Shown: piece after piece, positions 41,090 through 51,000 of the stretch
How the letters are laid out: every line of letters begins with the position of its first letter
Numbering within the stretch: the first letter of the stretch is position 1
From: Methanobacteriota archaeon
Lineage (GTDB): Archaea > Thermoplasmatota > Poseidoniia > Poseidoniales > Thalassarchaeaceae
NCBI GenBank assembly: GCA_002717835.1
Contig: PBBV01000008.1
Location: 1-51,136 of the forward strand
DNA: 51,136 nt
Direction of reading: 5' to 3'
The notes under the pieces: model-generated
What the model was told of the DNA's origin: nothing
Databases searched by the model: none
The model's input: only the letters and a program-made list of their open reading frames with translations
Position numbers and translations under genes: made by a program

Positions 41090-42496
41090 TCACATTGTGA
41101 ATGATGCTGCGATAGTGCCAAGATCTTGGACTCTCAAAGCTCCTATAATCTCCTGATTCATGACTCGCGTATTTGTTGTTGTTTTCACTGTGTTAACAGT
41201 TTTCTCTGCGATTTCGATCAAGGACTCAACAGTTGCACTGCCAGTTAAGAAAGACTTCGCCTGCCCTGTTAATTTTGTCTCGGCGGCGCCAACTGAGTCT
41301 CCTGATTCCTTGTATAAATCTTCAATTCTTTTGTTGGCCGAATCTACACTTTGGAGGATGTCCTTCGAACCTCCAAACTCACAGTTTAATGACCATTTTC
41401 CTGCCTCTCCTCCTGCTAATGAACCAGTATAAAGATTCTCTAACATGGTATTTCCTGGTAATATCGATGAGGTGTGAAACCCAGTGCTTGCAGATGGACC
41501 TGCTGCATAAACGCCTGTTGCCCACATCTTGCCTGACTCGATTGTGACCCTCCCTTTTTCGTCCACAGGAATCCCGCCGGTGGTTTCCATAACCTGATGT
41601 TTTACTGGAATTACATCAATGGAAGTATCCAGTCCTGTGGAGTCCAGAATCGTCTTTCTAATCGAATCGAACCAAATTGAATGTTGGTTATCAATAAATC
41701 TCATATCTACTACCGCATCTTCTTTATGGCTCAATGGGTCAATGTCTTCACCAGATTCAGATCTATATCTTCCACCGACATCCAGAATCTCGAAGGGGAT
41801 TGGAACGTTCGTTCCTCTGATAACCATGGGATGGAGAGGCACCTTCTGCAAATTCTGTGGGCTGATGCCCGCTCTTATTGCCAACGCAATCGCATTTCCT
41901 GAGCCGATAGAAGGATTGGACCACAGACCTTGGTAGCCCTCATCGGCCAATATTATTGCCTTGCACTGATATGGCTTTACTTTCCCATCAAGTAAGTCTA
42001 GCGCAACAATTCCTCGAATCTGGCTGTTGTCCATCACCAATGAGAGTGGAATGTGATTCTGTCGTCTTTGAATAGACCTCTTCAGAACCTGTTCATCCAG
42101 AATCTGTGTTATGTATCTGTTAGTAGCGTCCCCTGCGCCGGAAAGTCGAGGTACGGCGTGTCCTGGCACTGATGAAAGGTGGGGTAATCCACCTTTGTCC
42201 CTCCGTAGTATCATCCCCCATCGCTCTAGCTCAGAAAGAATCTCCACCGATGAAGAGCATGTTCTTCTAACAGCTTGTTCATTCGTACTCTCATCTCCTA
42301 GCGCAATCGTGTCTTCGATGTGGGCTTCAGGAGTGGTTTCCCCTAGAGATGCGGCAAGTCCGGCGGTGGATGGACTTATGATTGGGCCTGGGGATTGGTG
42401 AACTAAGACAGTATTGGCACCGGAATCGCTAGACTCAATTGCAGCGCGAAGTGCTGAAGGTCCGGTTCCTATGACCAATACGTCCCACGACTCCAT
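41090..42496 (-). CDS. SdhA/FrdA-like FAD-dependent oxidoreductase
   Basis: DVLVIGTGPSALRAAIESSDSGANTVLVHQ Rossmann motif; ETTGGIPVDEKGRV...WATGVYAAGPSASTGFHTSSILPGNTMLENLYTGSLAG. Confidence 0.75.
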   Translation of the reverse strand: MESWDVLVIGTGPSALRAAIESSDSGANTVLVHQSPGPIISPSTAGLAASLGETTPEAHIEDTIALGDESTNEQAVRRTCSSSVEILSELERWGMILRRDKGGLPHLSSVPGHAVPRLSGAGDATNRYITQILDEQVLKRSIQRRQNHIPLSLVMDNSQIRGIVALDLLDGKVKPYQCKAIILADEGYQGLWSNPSIGSGNAIALAIRAGISPQNLQKVPLHPMVIRGTNVPIPFEILDVGGRYRSESGEDIDPLSHKEDAVVDMRFIDNQHSIWFDSIRKTILDSTGLDTSIDVIPVKHQVMETTGGIPVDEKGRVTIESGKMWATGVYAAGPSASTGFHTSSILPGNTMLENLYTGSLAGGEAGKWSLNCEFGGSKDILQSVDSANKRIEDLYKESGDSVGAAETKLTGQAKSFLTGSATVESLIEIAEKTVNTVKTTTNTRVMNQEIIGALRVQDLGTIAASFTM

Positions 42497-42549
42497 GTTG
42501 TTCAGTCAGCTCCAGACAAGTGTTCTGAATGAACATGACGCTTCGTTCG

Positions 42550-43977
42550 TTATCGAATGATGGTTCTAGTGATCATAGAATACACTTCTTTGATTGCATT
42601 TCTAATTGTACTGAATATGAATCCGTCTCCGTCTTCCATTATCGTCCACAATACGAGTGACTTGACTGTAGTTTCATTCTCCGTTAGAAGATTGACTTGA
42701 ACTGAACGGCCCTCATGTCCTGATTTATTCCACGCCATGCCGATCCAGAGAATGTGTGAATTGTCGATAATTTCGTTGAATCTGTTCCAACCATCTGTAC
42801 CGTCAGTTCTACCAGGCCTTACACTTCGATCGATAGGGGGAAGGCGAATTATCTGAATCTCAGGTTCTCCTTCAACGGTGATTATATCGATTTCAAACGG
42901 CCTGGAGGAATTCTGATCTGGGCTTGCTAAAACGAAAAGGTCGCTCTCACCATGCATTGCCCTCGGTGGAAGGTCCGCATCTAGTATCCATGTATCGGAT
43001 TTACGGGGTCTTGATTCTCTCTGTATTGTTCTAGACAAGAGTCGGAAAAGCCCTGGTTTCCTTTCAATGACGTGACTCAATAGCATTTCGAGTTGTTCAA
43101 AATTAAAAGGCACGTGTCTTTCTCTTAGACGTTCTACGGATCTGGAATTCAGGACCTCTGAACAAATCCTATCTTTTTCATTCTGTTCAATCTCTCCGAT
43201 CATTGAGAGGTAGATGGCTCTCAATACTGTTTCAATCGCATCTTCTGATTGCTGTTGTCGTCTTACCCCTTTACTTATTCTTTCCATCCAGAGGTTCCAT
43301 CTGCTAGAAGTTTCAGGGTCAAGGTGCGCATACACTAGATCGACTAGCAGAGGCTCAGCAAGAGTGTCGTGGAGAGATGGTGTGTGGAGTTTCAACAAGG
43401 GAGTGCTTCCAGTATCCATTGTTTTTTGATTTTCAATTGATAGTGTTGCAAATAGAATGACTATGGATAAGATGGCGGTCAGACCCAGAAGAGTTAACGA
43501 AAGATCTGTTTGAAGAGGAGTGGAAGAGATGGTTGAAGCGAGTACGAAACCCACTACAGCTGCAGAAACCCTGGTTCTCTCCCTGAGCTTATTCTCTTCG
43601 AGTTGATTCAATATTCTATCAACACCGACATATGATTCTCTGAGTGAGAATCCCTGTCTCCTAAGCTCTAACCGATCTTTGGCGGCCATTCTTGCATAAG
43701 AAGATGCAATCAAGGGGGGGACAAACAAAATGATAGAGATCAACCACATTATTCTAGAAGTGTTAAGAAAAGTTGAGTCCAAGAAAGTTGATGAGGCTAC
43801 GATAGATACTGGAAGAGCGAAAGCGAGCAAGTACCTCATAAAGCGAAGAACTGGATTCGTAGTGAGGTTTGTCCATCTTCCTCTCCATTTGTCCCTGGAC
43901 AATATTCTTCTTTCCATCGCTGAAGAAACCGAAGACTGTTTCTCTTCGGATTCGGCGTAAGGTGTTGGCAGATCCAT
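42550..43977 (-). CDS. Hypothetical membrane protein (about four TM)
   Basis: Hydrophobic segments FMRYLLAFALPVSIVAS, IMWLISIILFVPPLIASSY, VSAAVVGFVLASTIS, LLGLTAILSIVILFATLS. Confidence 0.6.
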   Translation of the reverse strand: MDLPTPYAESEEKQSSVSSAMERRILSRDKWRGRWTNLTTNPVLRFMRYLLAFALPVSIVASSTFLDSTFLNTSRIMWLISIILFVPPLIASSYARMAAKDRLELRRQGFSLRESYVGVDRILNQLEENKLRERTRVSAAVVGFVLASTISSTPLQTDLSLTLLGLTAILSIVILFATLSIENQKTMDTGSTPLLKLHTPSLHDTLAEPLLVDLVYAHLDPETSSRWNLWMERISKGVRRQQQSEDAIETVLRAIYLSMIGEIEQNEKDRICSEVLNSRSVERLRERHVPFNFEQLEMLLSHVIERKPGLFRLLSRTIQRESRPRKSDTWILDADLPPRAMHGESDLFVLASPDQNSSRPFEIDIITVEGEPEIQIIRLPPIDRSVRPGRTDGTDGWNRFNEIIDNSHILWIGMAWNKSGHEGRSVQVNLLTENETTVKSLVLWTIMEDGDGFIFSTIRNAIKEVYSMITRTIIR

Positions 43978-44089
43978 ATGTGGTTCGGCCGACCCTTTTG
44001 CTGAATGTGTTTGAGGTCATCGCTCGTTGAAGCGAAAATTTGGCTATTCGATAGGAGGCTTTCTTGAATGAGGCGGCCTGGGGCGGAAC

Positions 44090-44167
44090 GGGCGTGTAGC
44101 ATAGCCTGGATAATGCACCGGCCTCCTAAGCCGGGGACCGCGGGTTCGAATCCTGCCGCGCCCGCCA
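44090..44167 (+). tRNA. tRNA-Arg (anticodon CCT), CCA encoded
   Basis: GGGCGTG/CGCGCCC acceptor; CCGGC-CTCCTAA-GCCGG anticodon arm; GGGTTCGAATCC T arm; GCCA end; no intron. Confidence 0.93.
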
Positions 44168-45301
44168 TTATGTTGTTATGATGCGGTTACGTCCGATTTC
44201 AGCGACGCGGTGTAGAAAATCTTCGAAATGGATCCGTGCATGGGTATGTAATTGGATATCTCTGCTGCATTTGGCTAGAGCCTGCAGTATCTCGCTTCTA
44301 AGTAAGTCATTCAGTGGGAGCCGTCGGCCGACGAGGGCTGAATGTATCTGATCGATGACATCTTCTGGCTCAAGGCCGTGATCATCCAAAAGACGGTCTA
44401 CTTCAGCAACAGCTCCCGTTCTTACTTTGATTCTTCTACCATTTCTATCTAACCATCTTGAGCCGACGACCTTGCCTTGGAGGGCCATCTCTATGATATC
44501 CCTGCCCGCCTTCATGGTGATTCCCTGAATTAAATCGTGAATTGATGATCGATCGGATAATTTGCCGTGTACCCAAAGCAATTCGAGCATGAATATGGCT
44601 CTGCGAATATTGCCTTGGCTGGTATATAGGATATCATCAATAATGCCATCTTCCAGGTCAACACCTTCAGCATCGATTATTGCTTCTAGTGTTTTCTTGA
44701 GCATTTTATTCTCACAAGCAGGCAGTCGAATCATCTGTGTTCTCGATCTTAGTGCGTCTATGATAGCAGATGGTGCACGAGCTGTAAATATGAATCTGGA
44801 GGCGGGGCCCGCAGTTTCTAGCATTCTCCGGAGATAGGCTTGCCGTTTCATACTCATGTGATCTGCGTCTTCCAGGATGATCAGCCGGCTCAGAGGTTGT
44901 GCACTTTTTGATTCGGTTTCTTTGCCGGCGGGCGGTGGGTCGTCATTGGAACTGTGTTCCCTGCGGCTGGAAAACGCTGCAAGAGACATCCTGCCAGCAA
45001 GAGTATCGGATGATTCTTTTCCTTCCGGCCGGAGGAATGTCTCAAACGATTCCATCGCGCCAGATTTCCTCTTCATGTCTCTAATGTTTCTAACATGAAC
45101 GGTCGAAGCCCATGTGGGGCCTAATACCTGACGCGCATAAAGACGCCAAAGGGCGGTCTTACCGCAACCGGGAGGACCTGTTATGAGGAGGTGCGGGGGT
45201 TGAGGTAGAAGCGACATTGCAGTTACACGCTCAACAACCCGGGGAGGGGCTGCAAACTGCTCAAAAGTTCGAGGGGCATGATCGACAAGCCAACCAGACA
45301 C
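44168..45301 (-). CDS. Divergent RFC/clamp-loader-like AAA+ ATPase
   Basis: GPPGCGKTALWRLYARQVLG Walker A, LIILEDADHMSMKRQAYLRRMLE Walker B, RFC-like C-terminal architecture. Canonical SRC motif not seen. Confidence 0.78.
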   Translation of the reverse strand: MSGWLVDHAPRTFEQFAAPPRVVERVTAMSLLPQPPHLLITGPPGCGKTALWRLYARQVLGPTWASTVHVRNIRDMKRKSGAMESFETFLRPEGKESSDTLAGRMSLAAFSSRREHSSNDDPPPAGKETESKSAQPLSRLIILEDADHMSMKRQAYLRRMLETAGPASRFIFTARAPSAIIDALRSRTQMIRLPACENKMLKKTLEAIIDAEGVDLEDGIIDDILYTSQGNIRRAIFMLELLWVHGKLSDRSSIHDLIQGITMKAGRDIIEMALQGKVVGSRWLDRNGRRIKVRTGAVAEVDRLLDDHGLEPEDVIDQIHSALVGRRLPLNDLLRSEILQALAKCSRDIQLHTHARIHFEDFLHRVAEIGRNRIITT

Positions 45302-45337
45302 GTACTGTCTATTGTGGCTGGGGTCTTGAAGTCCGCG

Positions 45338-45640
45338 TTACTCTGCCCGTAGAGTTTTGATACCGTCGGGACCTTCTTTTCGGGGCTTCACGAAGATTCG
45401 ATAGCCGCACTTGTGGCAGGATTTGCCTGTGGTGCCTATCTCTATGAACTCGATATGGCCGCATCGGACGCATCTGTATCTGATATCCAGTGGGTCCATA
45501 GGGGATGAGCAGTGATTGCAAGTGGCAGGTCCTTCTGCATCGAAAGGCTTCCTGTCTGTTCGGTTGCAAGAACGGCACTTGTACAAAGTCATGCGGTTCG
45601 TCATAAGATGCGCCGGTTTGGCAGCCTTCTTCAACCTGCC
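45338..45640 (-). CDS. RpoP-like (RNA polymerase subunit P/Rpb12) zinc ribbon protein with an extra N-terminal zinc ribbon
   Basis: YRCVRCGHIEFIEIGTTGKSCHKCGYRIFVKPRKE resembles RpoP; preceded by YKCRSCNRTDRKPFDAEGPATCNHC. Confidence 0.6.
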   Translation of the reverse strand, partial: GRLKKAAKPAHLMTNRMTLYKCRSCNRTDRKPFDAEGPATCNHCSSPMDPLDIRYRCVRCGHIEFIEIGTTGKSCHKCGYRIFVKPRKEGPDGIKTLRAE

Positions 45641-45647
45641 CATTGTC

Positions 45648-46241
45648 TTAGTCGGTCTTCCGGGCTCTATCGCATATGTTAACGAAGTTTCTGAATATTG
45701 TCTCGCCAAACTCGGAATCATTGACCTCTGGATGGAATTGGACCCCTAAACGATCGCCGGATTCATTCTGCATTGCCTGTACACGACAAGAGTCGCTGGA
45801 CGCGGTTATCCTGAAATTATCAGGTACATCCACCACCTCATCATTGTGACTCTCCCATACGATTTGTTCTGAGGGGGTGGATGAGAACAAGGGGCCGGGA
45901 TCATCTGAAAGTTTCATAGTCGCTGCTCCAAATTCTGGCTCATTGGCTTCTGCGGCTCTCCCACCGTAGAAACCAGCCATGAATTGGAGGCCTGCACATA
46001 TTCCAAGAATTGGGACCTCTAATGTTAGATATTCGGCACAACGACCTAGCTCCCCAGTTAACCCCACTCGTGCTGCTCCACCAGAAAGGATCAAACCATC
46101 GACGTCCCTCAATTCATCGAGCGGCGTGTCATTTGGAAATATCTTAGTATCAACGCCAAGATATCGAAGCATACGCCATTCTCTATGTGTCCATTGACCA
46201 CCATTATCTATGACATCGATGACGAGGGGGGGCTTCCTCAT
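45648..46241 (-). CDS. guaAa: GMP synthase glutaminase subunit A
   Basis: VIDNGGQWTHREWRMLRYLGVDTKIFPND...GICAGLQFMAGFYGG...GVQFHPEVNDSEFGETIFRNF. Confidence 0.9.
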   Translation of the reverse strand: MRKPPLVIDVIDNGGQWTHREWRMLRYLGVDTKIFPNDTPLDELRDVDGLILSGGAARVGLTGELGRCAEYLTLEVPILGICAGLQFMAGFYGGRAAEANEPEFGAATMKLSDDPGPLFSSTPSEQIVWESHNDEVVDVPDNFRITASSDSCRVQAMQNESGDRLGVQFHPEVNDSEFGETIFRNFVNICDRARKTD

Positions 46242-46345
46242 GGTAGAGTTGTTGTCTAGGCGGGCCATCAATACATTGCACTAGAATCGAAAGGTATGGC
46301 CGAGGGGCAGATTGAAAGATAATCCCCAACTCGCTCAAGAAGCAA

Positions 46346-46421
46346 GCCCCGATGGTGTAGTGGCCTATCATGCAGCCCTGTCGAGGCTGCGACCCGGGTT
46401 CAAATCCCGGTCGGGGCGCCA
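46346..46421 (+). tRNA. tRNA-Asp (anticodon GTC), CCA encoded
   Basis: GCCCCGA/TCGGGGC acceptor; CAGCC-CTGTCGA-GGCTG anticodon arm; GGGTTCAAATCCC; GCCA end. Confidence 0.95.
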
Positions 46422-46472
46422 AAAAATGACTCTTCGTGGCCTTCTTGCTTTGCATTGTCGCCGTTTACCAGG

Positions 46473-47123
46473 TCACTGGATTTCAGGCGGTATAATCTCA
46501 TTTATGACCGCTGACAGCCCAATCTCCTCAGGGCATAACAGAGATCTGACCCCGAAAGCCTTTGCAGCCTCCATGTCTGAGAGTCTGTCGCCTACCATGA
46601 CTGAATCTGCCTCGGATGGTCTTTCAATCCAATCACCGGCAAATCTCATCGACAACTCGGACCATTTTTTAGCCGATTCTGCATGATTAATCAGCTGACG
46701 GGCCGCCTCCAACATGCCAGGATTGGGCTTTCTTGCCCACGCATTCTGATTTGGGAGATAGGGGCTGTGGAGTATCAAATCTAGAATCGCGTCTTTATCT
46801 TCTCGTAAGAGTAGATTCTGTATCCGGTCATGAATAAGTGCTAGATTTTCAGAATCCCAATACCCCCTGCCAATTGGAGATTGATTCGTTACAACAGCGA
46901 TTCGTATGCCAGATCTGCGTAATCTTGCGATGCAATTGGCTACATTTGGGAGCAAAATAACCTCTGAGGGGGAGTTGACATAATTTTCAGACCCGATATT
47001 CAGCACCCCATCTCGGTCAAGATATGCAATGGACCCAGACCATGAGGTTGAATCTGGAAGAGGGTGGAGCTCCAAGGGATCATCAAGCGGGACTCTGTCT
47101 CGGCATGGTAGATGCTGCGACAC
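46473..47123 (-). CDS. HAD-IIIA phosphatase (GmhB/HisB-N-like)
   Basis: YLDRDGVLNIGSENYVNSPSEVILLPNVANCIARLRRSGIRIAVVTNQSPIGRG...ARKPNPGMLEAA...VMVGDRLSDMEAA. Confidence 0.88.
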   Translation of the reverse strand: MSQHLPCRDRVPLDDPLELHPLPDSTSWSGSIAYLDRDGVLNIGSENYVNSPSEVILLPNVANCIARLRRSGIRIAVVTNQSPIGRGYWDSENLALIHDRIQNLLLREDKDAILDLILHSPYLPNQNAWARKPNPGMLEAARQLINHAESAKKWSELSMRFAGDWIERPSEADSVMVGDRLSDMEAAKAFGVRSLLCPEEIGLSAVINEIIPPEIQ

Positions 47124-47197
47124 ACTCGTCGACTAGTCTGGTTATACAAAGCGCCTTCCTAAAAATGATTATTACGAGGGGGCCTCAAAATCTTCCT

Positions 47198-48022
47198 TCA
47201 GTTCTCTTTTTGATATTGGAGAGAATATTGTACAGCATTACGGAAAATGGTAATTGAAGGAGCTCTCCCATGATCAATCTCGTCATCTCTCGTCCAATCA
47301 GGCGAGAGCCATGTGCTGTGATATGCCTCTGGGTGTGGCATTAGGCCAAAGACGAGTCCGGTTGGGTCGCAAACCCCTGCGATGTTTCTCCAACTTTGGT
47401 TCGGAGAAATTGGATATGGTAGTACTTGATCAGTAGCGCCGGGATATTCTGTAGATGGATCGACATATCTGGCCACGAGTTGCCCTCTTAGCGCCCATCG
47501 ATCAAGCAGTTCTCGGTCATCCGTGACGAATTTGCCCTCTCCATGACGAACGGGTACTCTAATTCTTGTAAGATCTTTAGTCCAAATACAGGGGCTATCT
47601 GAATCAAACTCCAGTGTAGCCCATCGATTCTCGTAATGGGCGCTATCATTTAGTGCAAGTGATGCTGTTTGGGTGAGCGTTACTTCCTCATCACCTGGCA
47701 GAAGCCCCATCTTTACTAGAACCTGGAAACCATTGCAGATGCCGATTACTGGTTTGCCATCCCGCACGAAGCGTCTGACCTGATCACGAAGGCCGAATCT
47801 GAGTCTGTTGCCCAACAACCTGCCACTGCCCAGATGATCTCCGAATGAGAATCCACCAGGAACCGCCATGATATGATAATCATCTAGATTCAGATCACCT
47901 TTGACCAGCCTATTGACATGTACTTTTTCTGGGCTCCCTCCAGCCATCTCAAATACCGCCATGGTTTCAGTTTCACAATTAATACCGAAGCCGGATAGGA
48001 CGGCTATACGCACCTGGGTCAT
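47198..48022 (-). CDS. purQ: Phosphoribosylformylglycinamidine synthase, glutaminase subunit
   Basis: VRIAVLSGFGINCETETMAVFEMAGG...VPGGFSFGDHLGSGRL...GICNGFQVLVKMGLLPG...MPHPE; ATGA overlap with purL. Confidence 0.92.
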   Translation of the reverse strand: MTQVRIAVLSGFGINCETETMAVFEMAGGSPEKVHVNRLVKGDLNLDDYHIMAVPGGFSFGDHLGSGRLLGNRLRFGLRDQVRRFVRDGKPVIGICNGFQVLVKMGLLPGDEEVTLTQTASLALNDSAHYENRWATLEFDSDSPCIWTKDLTRIRVPVRHGEGKFVTDDRELLDRWALRGQLVARYVDPSTEYPGATDQVLPYPISPNQSWRNIAGVCDPTGLVFGLMPHPEAYHSTWLSPDWTRDDEIDHGRAPSITIFRNAVQYSLQYQKEN

Positions 48023-51000
48023 TGTGGGCCACCTCCATCGAGGGTGTCTTTCCACTCATTTCGTAAAGCGCTCATCGAGGTGGAGATTAGTGCTGTTTCT
48101 CCTTGTGTTATTGTGATTATATCCCCTTGTTCAACAACCCCTAAAAGGTAACATGCATGGCCTGTCATTATATTTTCAAACATCTTACATTTATCGGGTT
48201 TCACACTGACGAGTATGCGGCCCAGCGATTCCCCAAATAACGCTCCCCACGGCTCTATCTGGTCGCAGTCGGACATGATTGGCGATATGTCCACGCGCGC
48301 TCCGGAATCTGAGCCAAAGCAACACTCTGAAATTGCTACTGCTAATCCACCATCACTACAATCATGGGCGCTCGCAACAAGTTCCTTCTGCATCGCATCC
48401 GTAAGGGCTCTGTACATGGCCATATTTCGAGAGGTGTCTATTTCTGGTACACGGCCTCCAATCCCAGATTTTCCTTGGGTCTCTTCTCTAAACATGAATG
48501 CGATCTCGCTAGCTCCGAGTTCTTGATGAGTCTCTCCGCACAAATATATCCTATCTCCAGGGAATTTGAAATCGCTTGACACGGCCTTTCGAACATCCTT
48601 ATGGTTCCCAATCAGACTGAATAGAATTGTTGGGGGAATGCTGATCTTCTCACCATGTATCTTAGCGTCATTTTTCATTGAGTCTTTTCCACTTATGCAT
48701 GGTAATTTGTAGGCTCTACATACATCGTCTAAAGCACGATTTGCACGGACCAATTGAGCCAGTTTATACCTGCCATCAGGGGTCTTTTTAGATTGTACTG
48801 GATCAGGCCAACAGAAGTTATCCAGACCGGCGATAAGGTCAAGATCGACGCCGACGCAAACCGCATTACGCAGAGCTTCATCGATACTGGCGGCAGTCAT
48901 TGCATATGCATCGATATCGGAATATCTTGGAATGATTCCATTGGATATCACAGCACCTTGTGTTTGGCCCTGAATTGGAGCGATGACAGCAGCATCACCA
49001 GGGGCGTCGTGGTTGACACCACAGAACGGTTTAATGACTGATTGAGCAATGACTTCGTGGTCATATGAACGAACCCCCCATTCCTTGCTGGCAATGTTGG
49101 GTCTAGCTATGAGTCTCGTGAGTGCTTTCCCCATCTGTGAAACTTCGGGAAGGATCATTTCGGCGTGTCTCGGTGGGAACCACTCAGACTCTAGTTCTAA
49201 TTGGGGACAGCCGTCATGGAGAAATGAAATGGGTAGGTGGGCCACTACATCGTTTCCCATTCGAACGACGAATGCCCCTGAATCAGTAAATTTTCCAACT
49301 GCTGTTGCTTCGACCTCGTGAAGCTCGGCGAGAGCCTCGAAGAAATCGCAGTCCTCTGGTTTTACACCTACAGTCATCCTTTCTTGGGACTCTGAGACCA
49401 ATATCTCCCATGGGCTCAGGCCAGCCTGCTTGAGAGGCACTACTGCGAGATCTAAATCTGCTCCACCAGTCAGTTCAGCCATCTCTCCGACTGAGCTTGA
49501 AAGGCCGCCTGCGCCATTATCTGTTATAACTTGTATCAATCCTTCGTCTCTTGCCTCGATTATCATATCGAGCATTTTCTTTTGGGTAATCGGATCGCCA
49601 ATTTGAACGGCAGAGCTTGGACTATCTTCTGTTAACTCAAGGCTAGAAAAGGTAGCACCGTGGATGCCATCGAAGCCGACTCTCCCACCAACCATGTAAA
49701 CGATGTCGCCAGGAGTGGGAGTTTTGGTGTGTGATTCCCTTCCATCAGAGAGGTTGCGGGGCATTATGCCTACCGTTCCGCAATATACCAACGGCTTGCC
49801 TAAGTATCTCTCATCGAATATAATCGCGCCGTTAACCGTGGGTATTCCAGATTCATTTCCACCAGCCCTGACTCCCGCGTGAACGCCGCGAAACACTCTG
49901 GAGGGGTGAAACAATCCCTTGGGTATGTTTCCTTTGAAATCGGGTGGGCCAAAGCAAAATACGTCTGTGTTTGCAATCGGTTTCGCACCCAATCCCGTAC
50001 CAAGGATGTCTCTATTGACTCCAACGATGCCGGTCATGGCTCCACCGAACGGATCTAAGGCGCTAGGTGAGTTGTGAGTCTCGGCTTTCATGCAGAGGCT
50101 CCAATTTTCATTCCAAGCGATAACTCCTGAATTATCGTGGAAAATCGATAGTAGCCAATCGACTTCCTTTTGAATGTCCAGAGTGGGTTTCATAATATGT
50201 GTCTTGAAAAGAGAATCAATTGTTGATGACTCGCCGGTTTCCATGTCTTTATGGTGGATTTTAGCTGCGAATATCTTGTGGGAACAGTGCTCGGACCAAG
50301 TCTGTGCTAAGCACTCTAGTTCGGCGTCAGTGGGTGCGTTTGGTGGTAGATCCAAATCCTGTCTTTTCTGTTTCACAACAGGATCTCTGTAGTGTGATTG
50401 TATTGCCTTCATCTCTCGCAGACTTAGGGCCAAGAGGCCTCTCTCGCTTATGTCAATAAGTTCCTCATCCTCAACCTCCAAGTCTATGGTTTCTGGTTTG
50501 CGTTTCTTCTGATCGGGGAGTATGGGAAAGGGGATCAAATTGTTCACTCTTTCATCTGAATCTAAAATGGCACATTGTTCGAGCATTGGATTGTGCAATA
50601 CTGCAATTATCGGTTCGATATCTGGGATATTGTTTACAAACCAAAAATGATATGATATCGTCGATGCAACACTAGTTTTCTTCCCTGGAAATAAAGTTCT
50701 GAGTCCATCTTCCGCGGCCATGGCTCTGTTGTCGGTTACACCTGGTTTGAAACCGACTTGAATTGTGATATCTGAAAGACCCATATCTGGAAGAATGCCC
50801 GCTGCTATCGTGCCGTCAAGTGAGTAATTTTCTATGATTGGATCTGAAAAAAGGTCCATTGCTGCGTTACTTCTTTCTTCTTGATTAAAATCACCTTGGA
50901 TGGTGTAGCCCAAGCTGGTCCTGATAGTCTTCACATGGGCTTCTATTTCTCTGGGGATTATTTTCTTCGTTGAAATCGCTCGGCTGTCGGTCAATCCTGA

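Noticed and set aside
45309-45578. 89-aa minus-strand ORF
   Set aside because: Out-of-frame overlap with the zinc ribbon gene; low-complexity Arg/Pro composition.
46312-46686. 124-aa plus-strand ORF
   Set aside because: Overlaps tRNA-Asp and lies antisense to the HAD phosphatase gene.
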